Positions 7,715 to 13,693 of a stretch of 22,087 nucleotides of DNA are shown piece after piece. Position 1 is the first letter of the stretch. Every line of letters starts with the position of its first letter. The notes below the pieces were generated by a model. It searched no databases. It saw nothing but the letters and a program-made list of their open reading frames with translations, and was not told where the DNA came from. The DNA comes from Candidatus Brocadiia bacterium. GTDB lineage: Bacteria > Planctomycetota > MHYJ01 > WSZJ01. The position numbers were made by a program, and so were the translations under genes. The stretch spans positions 1 to 22,087 of the forward strand of contig JABWAY010000026.1 in assembly GCA_013360825.1 (NCBI GenBank), written 5' to 3'.

Positions 7715-8458
7715 ATGCGCGTCCTCTTCGTCGTCTCCGCGGCTCCGTGCCTGACCTTCTCCGATCGCACCGTCTTTCCGGCCGGCTACTGGGTCCCGGA
7801 ACTGGTGCTGCCGTGGGAGGCGCTTCTGGAAGACGGCCGCACCCTGAGCCTGGCGACCCCCGGCGGCGCGCCTCCGATTCCGGACCCGCAGTCGATGGGG
7901 AAGGAGCAGCCGCGGTGGATGACGCGGCTGGCCCGGATCGCGCCCCTTCGGAAACCCGCGGTCCTGGAGTCCGTCGCCGCGGAACCCTGGGATGCGCTGG
8001 TCATCCCCGGTGGGTACGCGCCGGCGGAGGATCTCCCGGAGCATGCGGCGACGGGTCTGCTCCTGCGCTCGGCGATGACCCGGGGGGCGGTCGTCGCGGC
8101 GATCTGTCACGCGCCCGCGGCCTTCCTCTCGGCGCGCCGGCCCGGCGAGCCCTGGCCGTTCCGCGGGCGGCGCATGACCTGCTTTTCGGAGGCGGAAGAG
8201 GCCGCGTGGCTCGGCGCCCGCCGGCCGGCAAGACGGGTCGAATTCGAGTTGAGGGCCGAAGGGGCGGAGGTGACCGTCGCGGCGCCCTGGAGCGCGCACT
8301 GCGTCGTGGACGGAGGGCTGGTGACGGCCCAGAACTCCCCGTCCTGCGCGCAGTTCGTCGAGGCCCTGCGCGCCGCCCTCGCTATCCGAGCCGGTGGTTC
8401 TTCGCCATCCAGTGGACGACCGCCCGCGCCGCACTCTCCTCCACCGCCCGCGCCCTGA
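7715..8458 (+). CDS. DJ-1/PfpI (class I glutamine amidotransferase-like) protein
   Basis: A 247-residue protein of the DJ-1/PfpI/Hsp31 superfamily. The Rossmann-like start is MRVLFVVSAA. VIPGGYAPAEDL at 96-107 is the conserved turn, and the nucleophile elbow AICHAPAAF carries C131 and H132. The SLATPGG strand and the later VVDGGLVTAQNS segment are the usual closing blocks of the fold. Members act as protein or small-molecule deglycases, glyoxalase III-type enzymes, chaperones or amidases; which applies here cannot be decided. No signal peptide, so cytoplasmic. The start at 7715 follows a short-leader promoter; the long upstream open frame is antisense to the AAA ATPase. Its last 77 bases overlap the 3' end of the convergent kinase gene, encoding a Pro/Ser-rich tail of about 25 residues beyond the normal fold. 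Confidence 0.87.
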   Translation: MRVLFVVSAAPCLTFSDRTVFPAGYWVPELVLPWEALLEDGRTLSLATPGGAPPIPDPQSMGKEQPRWMTRLARIAPLRKPAVLESVAAEPWDALVIPGGYAPAEDLPEHAATGLLLRSAMTRGAVVAAICHAPAAFLSARRPGEPWPFRGRRMTCFSEAEEAAWLGARRPARRVEFELRAEGAEVTVAAPWSAHCVVDGGLVTAQNSPSCAQFVEALRAALAIRAGGSSPSSGRPPAPHSPPPPAP

Positions 8459-11066
8459 CCGATTCCGCCGCCGCCTTTTCCCCGCGGGCCGAGAGGAACA
8501 TCACCGAAGCGAGCGCGAGGGGCGCCTGCCACTCGGCCGGGCGCTTGTCCAGCCAGGCCAGGAACGGCGCCGTCGGACCTGCGGCGACGAGAAGGTCCGC
8601 CGCGGACCTCCAGTCGGCGACCGGCTTCGTCCGGTCGGCGACCACGCCCAGCACGTTCGCGCCGGCCAGCCCGCCGCCCGCGATCAGCGCGGAGAGGAGG
8701 ACCCACGCCAGATGCTGCGGCCCCCGCCCCAGCGCATCCTTCGCATCAAGCAGCTTCTGCGCATCCGACCAGCGCCCCTGCGCGCAGGAAAGCAGCGCCC
8801 GCCACTGGCGGATCCGCATCGCCGCCGGCGTCCCGGGTTCCAGCGACGCGAAGACGGACGCAAGCAGGATCTCCGCCTCGCCCACCGTGCCCGAGGCGAG
8901 GTGCGATTCCATGAGCCAGAGCCCGACGCGCGCCCGGTCGTCCGCCGTCAGCACGCTCTCCAGGCCGAGCGTCCGCTCCAGGTGCTGGCGCGCCGCCGCG
9001 ACCGCTTCCCGGGGAAGTTCCATCCGGGCGAGCGTCGCGTGGCACTCGAGCCGGAGTTCGACACGCTGGCGATGGGCGTCGAGAAGCGCGAGCGCCTCCT
9101 GGCGCACCTTTTCCTGGCCGCCCGCCACGAACGCGAGTCGCAGGAACTCCGCGCAGAGCTGCGACGTCTCCTGCGGCGCCAGGCCGGTGAGATTCAACAG
9201 CTGCAGGTAGAGGTCCCGCGCGGCCGCCGGGGACTCCCGTTCCGCCTGCTCCAGGATCCCGTTCGCCATCGCCCGGAGTTCCAGCCGCGCCGGGTCCCCG
9301 CGGTGCCGGTCCAGCCCCTGAAGCAGGACTCCCCACATCTCCTTCCCGCGCCCCTCCTTCTGCCGGATCTTCGCCTGCCCGAGCGTCTCGAGCGCCTCGT
9401 ACCCCGTCCCCGCCAGCAGCTTCAGGTCCGCCTGAGCCTCCGGCAGCTCCCCCAGCTCGATCGAACACTGCGCCGCCTTGTACCGCGCCACCACCCCCTC
9501 CGCACGGTCCGCATGCGCTTCCGCCATCTCCCGGTACAGCCGCCGCGCCTCCGCGAGCTGCCCCATGGAATGGACCTTGTCGGGAAGCGCGAGGAAGTCG
9601 AGGGTCAGCGGGGGACCGTGGGACGCGAGGGTGACATTCTGAAGCGTGACCCCGGTGCTGTCGGACGAAACGCCGAGCCGGTCCCCGCGCATCGGGAAGA
9701 CCTCGCGGTGGTCGAACGCGGGCCGGCCGTCGACGGAGACGCGGACCCGGAGTCCCTCCCGGGAAATCTCGATCTCGTGGTCGGACAGGGCGTCCAGCCG
9801 GAGGTCCAGCCGTCGCGACACGAGCGCGCCGTTCCGCTGGAACTCGATCCGCGCCCGCTCGCCGGTGACGATCCGGACCTGGTATCCCTCATTCGAGGTC
9901 GTCGAAGGCACGGCGACCGCGATGGCGACGTCGGTCGGGCCTCGGTCCTTCCGCGCGGCGACCGTCGCATGGAACCGGATGTCCCCGCCGAGCCGCGCCT
10001 TGTGAAAGATCCGCGACTTCACACCGGCCCCGCTGACGAGCCGCCCCTGCTGCGTGTCCCAGGCCCCCGAGACCGACTGCCACCCCTCCTCGCGCGGATG
10101 CCACGGGACCCGCCCCTCGACATAGTCGTCCACATCCCGCGCCAGCTCCCGCGCCGTCCGGTACCGCGCCGCCGGCCTGAGATGCAGCGCCTTCATCGCG
10201 ATCAGCGCCAGCGCCTTCGGCGTCCCGCGACTCCCCGCGCGTTTCTCGGGCGACACAATCTGCCCCGTCACCGTCTTCTGGATCATCTCCTGCGTCCCGC
10301 GCCCCTCGATAGGCAGCCGCTGCGTCAGGATCTGGTAGAGGATCGCCCCGAGCGAATAGACGTCGCTCTCCGTCCCCGCCGCCTGCGCCAGCGCCTGCTC
10401 CGGCGACATGTACCCCGGCGTCCCCTGAATCCGCCGGATCGCCGACTTTGTCGTCAGCTCCCGCGCCGCACCCCCCAGCATCGCCGCCCCCGCCGCCGCG
10501 AACCGCTTCGCCTCCGCCTGCTTGTCCAGGATCCGCGCCAGCCCCCAGTCCATCACCACCACCTCGCCGAACTCGCCGATCATCACGTTCGAGGGCTTGA
10601 GATCCCGATTCACCACCCCGTGATGGTGCGCAAACGCCACCGCGTCGCAGACCCGACGGAAAATGTCGAGGAGGGCGGGAAGCGTATACCGCTCGACCGT
10701 CGCAGGGTCCTCCTCGCGCAGCCCGGCGAGAATGTCCGCCAGCGACGCCCCCTCGACGACCTTCATCGTGTACCAGAGCCCAAGCTCGGCATCCTTGCCG
10801 ACCTGGTAGATCGGCACAATCCCCGGATGCCCGAGCCGCCCCGTCACCACCGCCTCGTCCAGCAGCTCCTGCATCCCCTTCAGGTCCCCGCAATCCCTCT
10901 TCAACACCTTCAGCGCCACCTCGCGCCCCAGCACCGGCTCCTTCGCCAGGTACACTTTTCCCATCCCGCCGCTTCCCAGAATCCCCGTGATCTCGTGCCC
11001 CCCGATCGATTTCGGGAGAAGCGCGTCCAGGCCGACCGGCGGGGTGGAGGGTGGGCTCGTGGGCAT
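8382..11066 (-). CDS. Ser/Thr protein kinase with ConA-like and TPR C-terminal regions
   Basis: A protein of 894 residues. Kinase domain about 24-315: glycine loop GSGGMGKVY (31-39), VALK lysine K53, catalytic loop NRDLKPSN (D155), metal-binding DWG (173-175) and MSPEQA. The usual His of HRD is Asn153 (codon AAT). Residues about 328-482 form a beta-sandwich of the ConA-like/DUF1080 type (WQSVSGAWDTQQGRLVS opening, then SVDGRPAFDH and DRLGVSSDSTGVTLQNV). From about 498 to the end are TPR-like helical repeats. No transmembrane segment is visible, unusual for kinases with such tails, so it may be cytoplasmic. The start chosen is ATG 11066, ten bases after a TATCAT box; ATG 11078 in the same frame would add four residues. 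The open frame runs on upstream through the heptamer repeat, but that part lacks a suitable start. It diverges from the sigma factor gene, suggesting joint signalling. Confidence 0.92.
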   Translation of the reverse strand: MPTSPPSTPPVGLDALLPKSIGGHEITGILGSGGMGKVYLAKEPVLGREVALKVLKRDCGDLKGMQELLDEAVVTGRLGHPGIVPIYQVGKDAELGLWYTMKVVEGASLADILAGLREEDPATVERYTLPALLDIFRRVCDAVAFAHHHGVVNRDLKPSNVMIGEFGEVVVMDWGLARILDKQAEAKRFAAAGAAMLGGAARELTTKSAIRRIQGTPGYMSPEQALAQAAGTESDVYSLGAILYQILTQRLPIEGRGTQEMIQKTVTGQIVSPEKRAGSRGTPKALALIAMKALHLRPAARYRTARELARDVDDYVEGRVPWHPREEGWQSVSGAWDTQQGRLVSGAGVKSRIFHKARLGGDIRFHATVAARKDRGPTDVAIAVAVPSTTSNEGYQVRIVTGERARIEFQRNGALVSRRLDLRLDALSDHEIEISREGLRVRVSVDGRPAFDHREVFPMRGDRLGVSSDSTGVTLQNVTLASHGPPLTLDFLALPDKVHSMGQLAEARRLYREMAEAHADRAEGVVARYKAAQCSIELGELPEAQADLKLLAGTGYEALETLGQAKIRQKEGRGKEMWGVLLQGLDRHRGDPARLELRAMANGILEQAERESPAAARDLYLQLLNLTGLAPQETSQLCAEFLRLAFVAGGQEKVRQEALALLDAHRQRVELRLECHATLARMELPREAVAAARQHLERTLGLESVLTADDRARVGLWLMESHLASGTVGEAEILLASVFASLEPGTPAAMRIRQWRALLSCAQGRWSDAQKLLDAKDALGRGPQHLAWVLLSALIAGGGLAGANVLGVVADRTKPVADWRSAADLLVAAGPTAPFLAWLDKRPAEWQAPLALASVMFLSARGEKAAAESVRARAVEESAARAVVHWMAKNHRLG

Positions 11067-11076
11067 GAGTGCCCCC

Positions 11077-11082
11077 ATGATA
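11077..11082 (-). promoter_or_regulatory. Possible -10 box TATCAT for the kinase gene
   Basis: TATCAT on the minus strand is followed by ten bases and ATG 11066. It overlaps the alternative start ATG 11078, which argues for the shorter protein if this promoter is real. Confidence 0.3.
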
Positions 11083-11251
11083 GCCGACGAGGGGAGCGGG
11101 GGGCGAAGCGGGATCGGCGGGTCTGGGCTGGGTCCCGCGGTCAGGGCGGGAGCGTCCTGCGCGGTGCGGAACTGCTCGTCGGGGCCGATCGAGAGCGACC
11201 CGCCGTCGAATTTTCCGAATTCTTCCGGACAGATCGGGTCGGCAGCCGTTT

Positions 11252-11257
11252 TATAAG
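11252..11257 (+). promoter_or_regulatory. Weak candidate -10 (TATAAG) for the sigma factor gene
   Basis: TATAAG within an AT-richer patch (GTTTTATAAGC) between the divergent kinase and sigma genes, 43 bases before the Shine-Dalgarno-preceded ATG at 11301. The match to the TAnnnT form of the other boxes is incomplete. Confidence 0.2.
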
Positions 11258-11289
11258 CAGAGGGCTGATGGAAGCCGGATTGACGGAGC

Positions 11290-11294
11290 GGAGG
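11290..11294 (+). promoter_or_regulatory. Shine-Dalgarno GGAGG for ATG 11301
   Basis: GGAGG six bases before ATG 11301 is a textbook ribosome binding site. It matters because the downstream sigma factor frame has no ATG, GTG or TTG of its own before its conserved regions, so this is the best candidate initiation site, on the far side of the heptamer repeat. Confidence 0.55.
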
Positions 11295-11300
11295 CTTGCG

Positions 11301-11938
11301 ATGGCAGGGATGGCGCTGATGGCAAGGGAGACCGGAGTCCGGACGGCCCACGGCCCACGGCCCACGGCCCACGGCCCACGGCCCACGGCCCACGGCCCAC
11401 GGCCCACGGTGAATACGACCCTCACAGCGTCGTAGCGTTCGTTGCGGAATGGGCGGTCAGGTCGCTTCGGCTCGGCGCGGACGACGCGCAGGATCTCGCT
11501 CAGGACACGTGGACCCGGCTCATCCGCTCACGTCGCAGCCCCGGACCCAGTACGGAGTGGCGCGGTTTCGCCATCTGTATCGCTGCGAATGCGCACCCGG
11601 ATCGCCGTCGAGCGGCGGATTGTCGCAGGCGGCACGAAGCGCTGGCGGTCCGCCCGGAGAGCGACGCCGGCGTCGGCGATCCACTGCAACTGCTGGAGAC
11701 GGAGGACCTGGAACAGCGCGTCCGGCACGCGGTGGGGGCGCTCGACGACAGCGATCGGAGCCTCCTGCAGCGGTGGATCTGGGACGGCGTCTCCATCCGG
11801 GATCTGGCTTTGGAATGCTCGCTGGCGAAGTCCGTGCTCCATGACCGGCTGAGGGCGATCTGCGCGCGGTTGAAGGCCGTGCTTGGCGATCTCGGGCGGA
11901 CCGAGGAATCGAGCTTCTGCGGGGCGGTCCGCCGATGA
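11301..11938 (+). CDS. ECF-family RNA polymerase sigma factor, out of frame with its likely start (phase-variable or frameshifted)
   Basis: The sigma frame runs from 11411 to TGA 11938 (175 residues) and continues upstream through the repeat. Region 2: VVAFVAEWAVRSLRLG then DDAQDLAQDTWTRLI, ending in FAICIAANAHPDRRRA, matching the ECF region 2 core and its IARN-like helix. Region 4: ALDDSDRSLLQRW then a helix-turn-helix (VSIRDLALECSLAKSVLHDRLRA). In this frame there is no ATG, GTG or TTG between the stop at 11081 and GTG 11732, which lies inside region 4. The likely start, ATG 11301 with GGAGG, is in another frame that ends at TAG 11433-11435. Nine copies of a 7-bp repeat lie between; one more copy or two fewer would join start and sigma frame. 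The TGA overlaps the next gene's ATG (ATGA). Sigma identity is firm; the start and current coding status are not. A sequencing indel is the main alternative. Confidence 0.75.
11345..11407 (+). repeat. Heptanucleotide tandem repeat, nine perfect copies of GGCCCAC
   Basis: Nine uninterrupted copies of GGCCCAC span 63 bases, with a further partial copy at each side (ACGGCC start, GGT end). As the unit is not a multiple of three, each gain or loss of a copy shifts any reading frame through it. Read in the sigma frame the repeat encodes cycles of Gly-Pro-Arg-Pro-Thr-Ala-His. Such tracts are prone to slippage during replication. Confidence 0.95.
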
Positions 11939-12372
11939 GCTGCTGCAAGAGCTGCAGCGGGGAGGACCTCGACCGGAAGCCGAAGGCCGGGCGCGGGACC
12001 CGACCGCCGCTGGTCTTCGACCACGCCTGCGGGTACATCCAGGTCGCGAGGCGAAAGGTCTTCCCGATCCAGCTCGGCGGGGCCTCGGACGTGTCGTCGG
12101 CGATCCGGATGGGCGGCGCGAACGCCGTCACCGTGGACCTCTGCGTCCTCAGGGTCACGGGAACAGTCTTCGTGTTCCTCGGCGTGGAAGGCAGCAACGA
12201 CACCGAATCCTGGGTCTCGCTGGGCGTCACCTCCCGGCTCGCCGGCCCGGGCATCCTCGCCGGCACGTTCACAAGGATCGGCTGGCGCTTCACCAGACTC
12301 CGTTACGTCATCTCCGGAAACGGGGCCGCGTTCCTCGCGGCCGGCCTCCGGCGATGGACGGCTTCGCCTTGA
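11935..12372 (+). CDS. Small beta-rich protein of unknown function, paralog A, Cys-rich N-terminus
   Basis: A 145-residue protein I do not recognise. The N-terminus MSCCKSCSG has three cysteines (C3, C4, C7), and HAC at 30-32 could complete a metal site; this is inference. The body (about 50-140) is alternating short hydrophobic strands with GGANA (60-64), EGSND (85-89) followed by W93, and WRFTRLR (117-123). These three blocks recur at nearly the same spacing in the next gene, so the two are paralogs. There is no signal peptide or transmembrane helix. Its ATG overlaps the sigma factor stop codon (ATGA), so its translation should depend on the sigma frame being translated. The GSND-x-x-x-W pattern resembles turns in discoidin-like or phage structural beta-sandwiches, but no assignment is made. 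Confidence 0.75.
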   Translation: MSCCKSCSGEDLDRKPKAGRGTRPPLVFDHACGYIQVARRKVFPIQLGGASDVSSAIRMGGANAVTVDLCVLRVTGTVFVFLGVEGSNDTESWVSLGVTSRLAGPGILAGTFTRIGWRFTRLRYVISGNGAAFLAAGLRRWTASP

Positions 12373-12383
12373 ACCCCATTTTC

Positions 12384-12390
12384 AGGAGGG
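12384..12390 (+). promoter_or_regulatory. Strong Shine-Dalgarno AGGAGGG for paralog B
   Basis: AGGAGGG ends four bases before ATG 12395. It is the strongest ribosome binding site in the window, suggesting that paralog B is made in larger amounts than the coupled gene before it. Confidence 0.6.
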
Positions 12391-12394
12391 CAGG

Positions 12395-12733
12395 ATGTAC
12401 TACGAGATCTATGCCAAGGGAGTCGTGACGACGACCGGGAGCCCGGACTACTCGCAGCCGTTCGACATGCAGGGGGCGAACGCGTTTCAGCTGGCGATCC
12501 AGCTGATCAACCTCGCGACCGGCGCGACCAGCCTGTCCGTGGACACGCAGGGCTCCAACGACCTGCAGGGGTGGAGCACGTTCGGGACCACGATCACCGT
12601 GAACGCGGTCGGGCAGAACTTCCCGGTGGCCCGGACGGCGGTCGCGTTCCGCTGGGTCCGGCTCCGGGTCGCCTGCGTCGGCGCGGGCGGTGTGGCGGTC
12701 TTCTGGATCGACTGCAACACGGCGGCGCTGTAG
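12395..12733 (+). CDS. Small beta-rich protein of unknown function, paralog B
   Basis: A 112-residue, weakly charged, Ala/Val/Thr/Gly-rich protein with the same three blocks as the preceding gene: QGANA (26-30), QGSND (52-56) with W60, and WVRLR (87-91). Spacings between blocks differ from paralog A by one residue. It lacks the Cys-rich N-terminal extension and starts directly with a strand (YYEIYAKGVVTTTG). A C-terminal hydrophobic strand ends with IDCNTAAL. No signal peptide. The uniform beta pattern, small size and very strong Shine-Dalgarno would suit an abundant self-associating structural protein, but this is speculation. It lies 22 bases after paralog A and is followed by a large hairpin. 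Confidence 0.78.
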   Translation: MYYEIYAKGVVTTTGSPDYSQPFDMQGANAFQLAIQLINLATGATSLSVDTQGSNDLQGWSTFGTTITVNAVGQNFPVARTAVAFRWVRLRVACVGAGGVAVFWIDCNTAAL

Positions 12734-12743
12734 CAGGTGCGGC

Positions 12744-12787
12744 GGGGGGCGGAATCGATCAGCGATCGGCCGCAGATTCCGCCCCTC
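12744..12787 (+). terminator. Long hairpin after the sigma/paralog genes (terminator or attenuator)
   Basis: GGGGGGCGGAAT (12744-12755) pairs with ATTCCGCCCCTC (12776-12787), 12 base pairs including one G-U. The loop contains a second small hairpin, CGATC-AGC-GATCG. It begins ten bases after the paralog B stop codon. There is no T-tract, so it may act with Rho, as an mRNA 3' end stabiliser, or as an element controlling the promoter that follows immediately. Confidence 0.5.
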
Positions 12788-12793
12788 GGGGGC

Positions 12794-12799
12794 TACAAT
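12794..12799 (+). promoter_or_regulatory. -10 box TACAAT for the HEAT-like gene
   Basis: GGCTACAATTC seven bases after the hairpin. The -35 region falls within the hairpin DNA and shows no clear consensus. The implied leader is about 45 bases and holds a CCCCGGC-TGCG-GCCGGGG hairpin (12813-12830) and the Shine-Dalgarno GGAGGG at 12839-12844. Confidence 0.45.
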
Positions 12800-12812
12800 T
12801 CAGGCAACCCGA

Positions 12813-12830
12813 CCCCGGCTGCGGCCGGGG
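12813..12830 (+). promoter_or_regulatory. 5' leader hairpin
   Basis: A perfect 7-bp stem CCCCGGC/GCCGGGG with a four-base loop lies between the predicted transcription start and the Shine-Dalgarno of the gene at 12852. It could affect mRNA stability or initiation. No riboswitch class is recognisable. Confidence 0.4.
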
Positions 12831-12851
12831 GAAAGAGCGGAGGGTGAGACG

Positions 12852-13691
12852 ATGCCGGATGTGAAACGGGAGGAGTTTCTGAGACTTGTGCTCCGTCCGC
12901 AGAATGGTCCGCCCGAGCGTGGCGCCTCGGTCGCACAGGGTCGGGGTCCGGCGGGCGAGGGTCTACCCCCGCAGGGCGAGCCGACGATCCGTCCGCAGAT
13001 CATGAAATCGGCGCCGAATGCCGTGCCTCTCCAGGGGATCGAGCGCCCCCAGGGGGTCAGACCACGCGGGTTGGCCCGCGATGATTCGGTGGGAGCGGGT
13101 GCGCATCGATCGGCGTTTCCCTCAAGTGGACTCGTGAGCAGGGGGCATCACCTCCTCATGAAGCCAGGTCCCTGCGAGAATGCTGCGGAGCGGGCCAAGG
13201 CTCTAGTGAGATCCTTGGGAAGTGATGACTGGAAGGAGCGCGAGGGTGCTGAGGAAGAACTTGCTGACCTGATGCTCTGGTGTCCCGACGAGGTTGAGCC
13301 GATCGTTGCCGAGGCGGCAGTGGTCAAGGACCCCGAGGTTCGAATCCGGATACGCCGGCTTCGGCAAAACGTGCCTTGGACCCGATTCCAGATGTTTCTC
13401 AACTCCCTGGTGGCAAGGAAGAAAGGAAAAGGGCAGTTGCAAGTGATCACGACGCGGGAAATCCTCAGCAATCCCTGCCGGTACTGGGAGGAGATGAGGA
13501 AAGTAGAGAATCCCAGGCTGGAAGACAGGGACGATCTGCCGCCAGGGTTTCTGGCACGCGAGGACTGGATTGCTGCGCTCGATGAACTGGATGACATCTG
13601 CAACCGTGAGTTCTCGGCGGAGGTGACGCGGGGGAAGGCCGATCGGGTCGCAGCCTTCCTGTCTCGTCTGAGAATGCAAATGGGGGACTGA
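12852..13691 (+). CDS. HEAT-like repeat protein of unknown function
   Basis: A 279-residue protein without signal peptide. Residues 1-95 are Pro/Arg/Gln/Gly-rich and look disordered. Residues about 110-175 form a HEAT-like helical pair: WKEREGAEEELADLM, then a Pro-containing turn, VEPIVAEAAVVKDPEVRIRIRRLRQN. The DPEVRxRxxRL pattern is typical of HEAT-like repeats in secreted and cytoplasmic planctomycete proteins. The rest is helical, rich in Arg and Glu, with no catalytic motif. The ATG is chosen for the Shine-Dalgarno GGAGGG seven bases upstream. The DNA changes character inside the gene: the first 300 bases are as GC-rich as the neighbours, the remainder much less so. The gene ends two bases before the next ATG, so the two are cotranscribed and probably function together. 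Confidence 0.72.
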   Translation: MPDVKREEFLRLVLRPQNGPPERGASVAQGRGPAGEGLPPQGEPTIRPQIMKSAPNAVPLQGIERPQGVRPRGLARDDSVGAGAHRSAFPSSGLVSRGHHLLMKPGPCENAAERAKALVRSLGSDDWKEREGAEEELADLMLWCPDEVEPIVAEAAVVKDPEVRIRIRRLRQNVPWTRFQMFLNSLVARKKGKGQLQVITTREILSNPCRYWEEMRKVENPRLEDRDDLPPGFLAREDWIAALDELDDICNREFSAEVTRGKADRVAAFLSRLRMQMGD

Positions 13692-13693
13692 CC

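Noticed and set aside
11067..11393. N-terminal extension of the kinase through the repeat (Gly-Arg-Gly-Pro-Trp-Ala-Val cycles)
   Set aside because: The frame is open, but there is no ribosome binding site or promoter for it, the extension lacks domain character, and a -10 box fits the start at 11066.
11345..11407. Heptamer array considered as a CRISPR or attachment site
   Set aside because: The units are contiguous, seven bases long and have no spacers; it is a simple tandem repeat.
8394..11435. A thousand-codon open frame on the plus strand opposite the kinase
   Set aside because: It is antisense to a kinase with all motifs, its translation is Arg/Pro/His-rich without domains, and it arises from GC-rich third positions.
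11442..11852. Overlapping plus-strand frames at the sigma locus
   Set aside because: Only the frame ending at 11938 shows ECF regions 2 and 4; the others are Arg/Ser-rich shadows.
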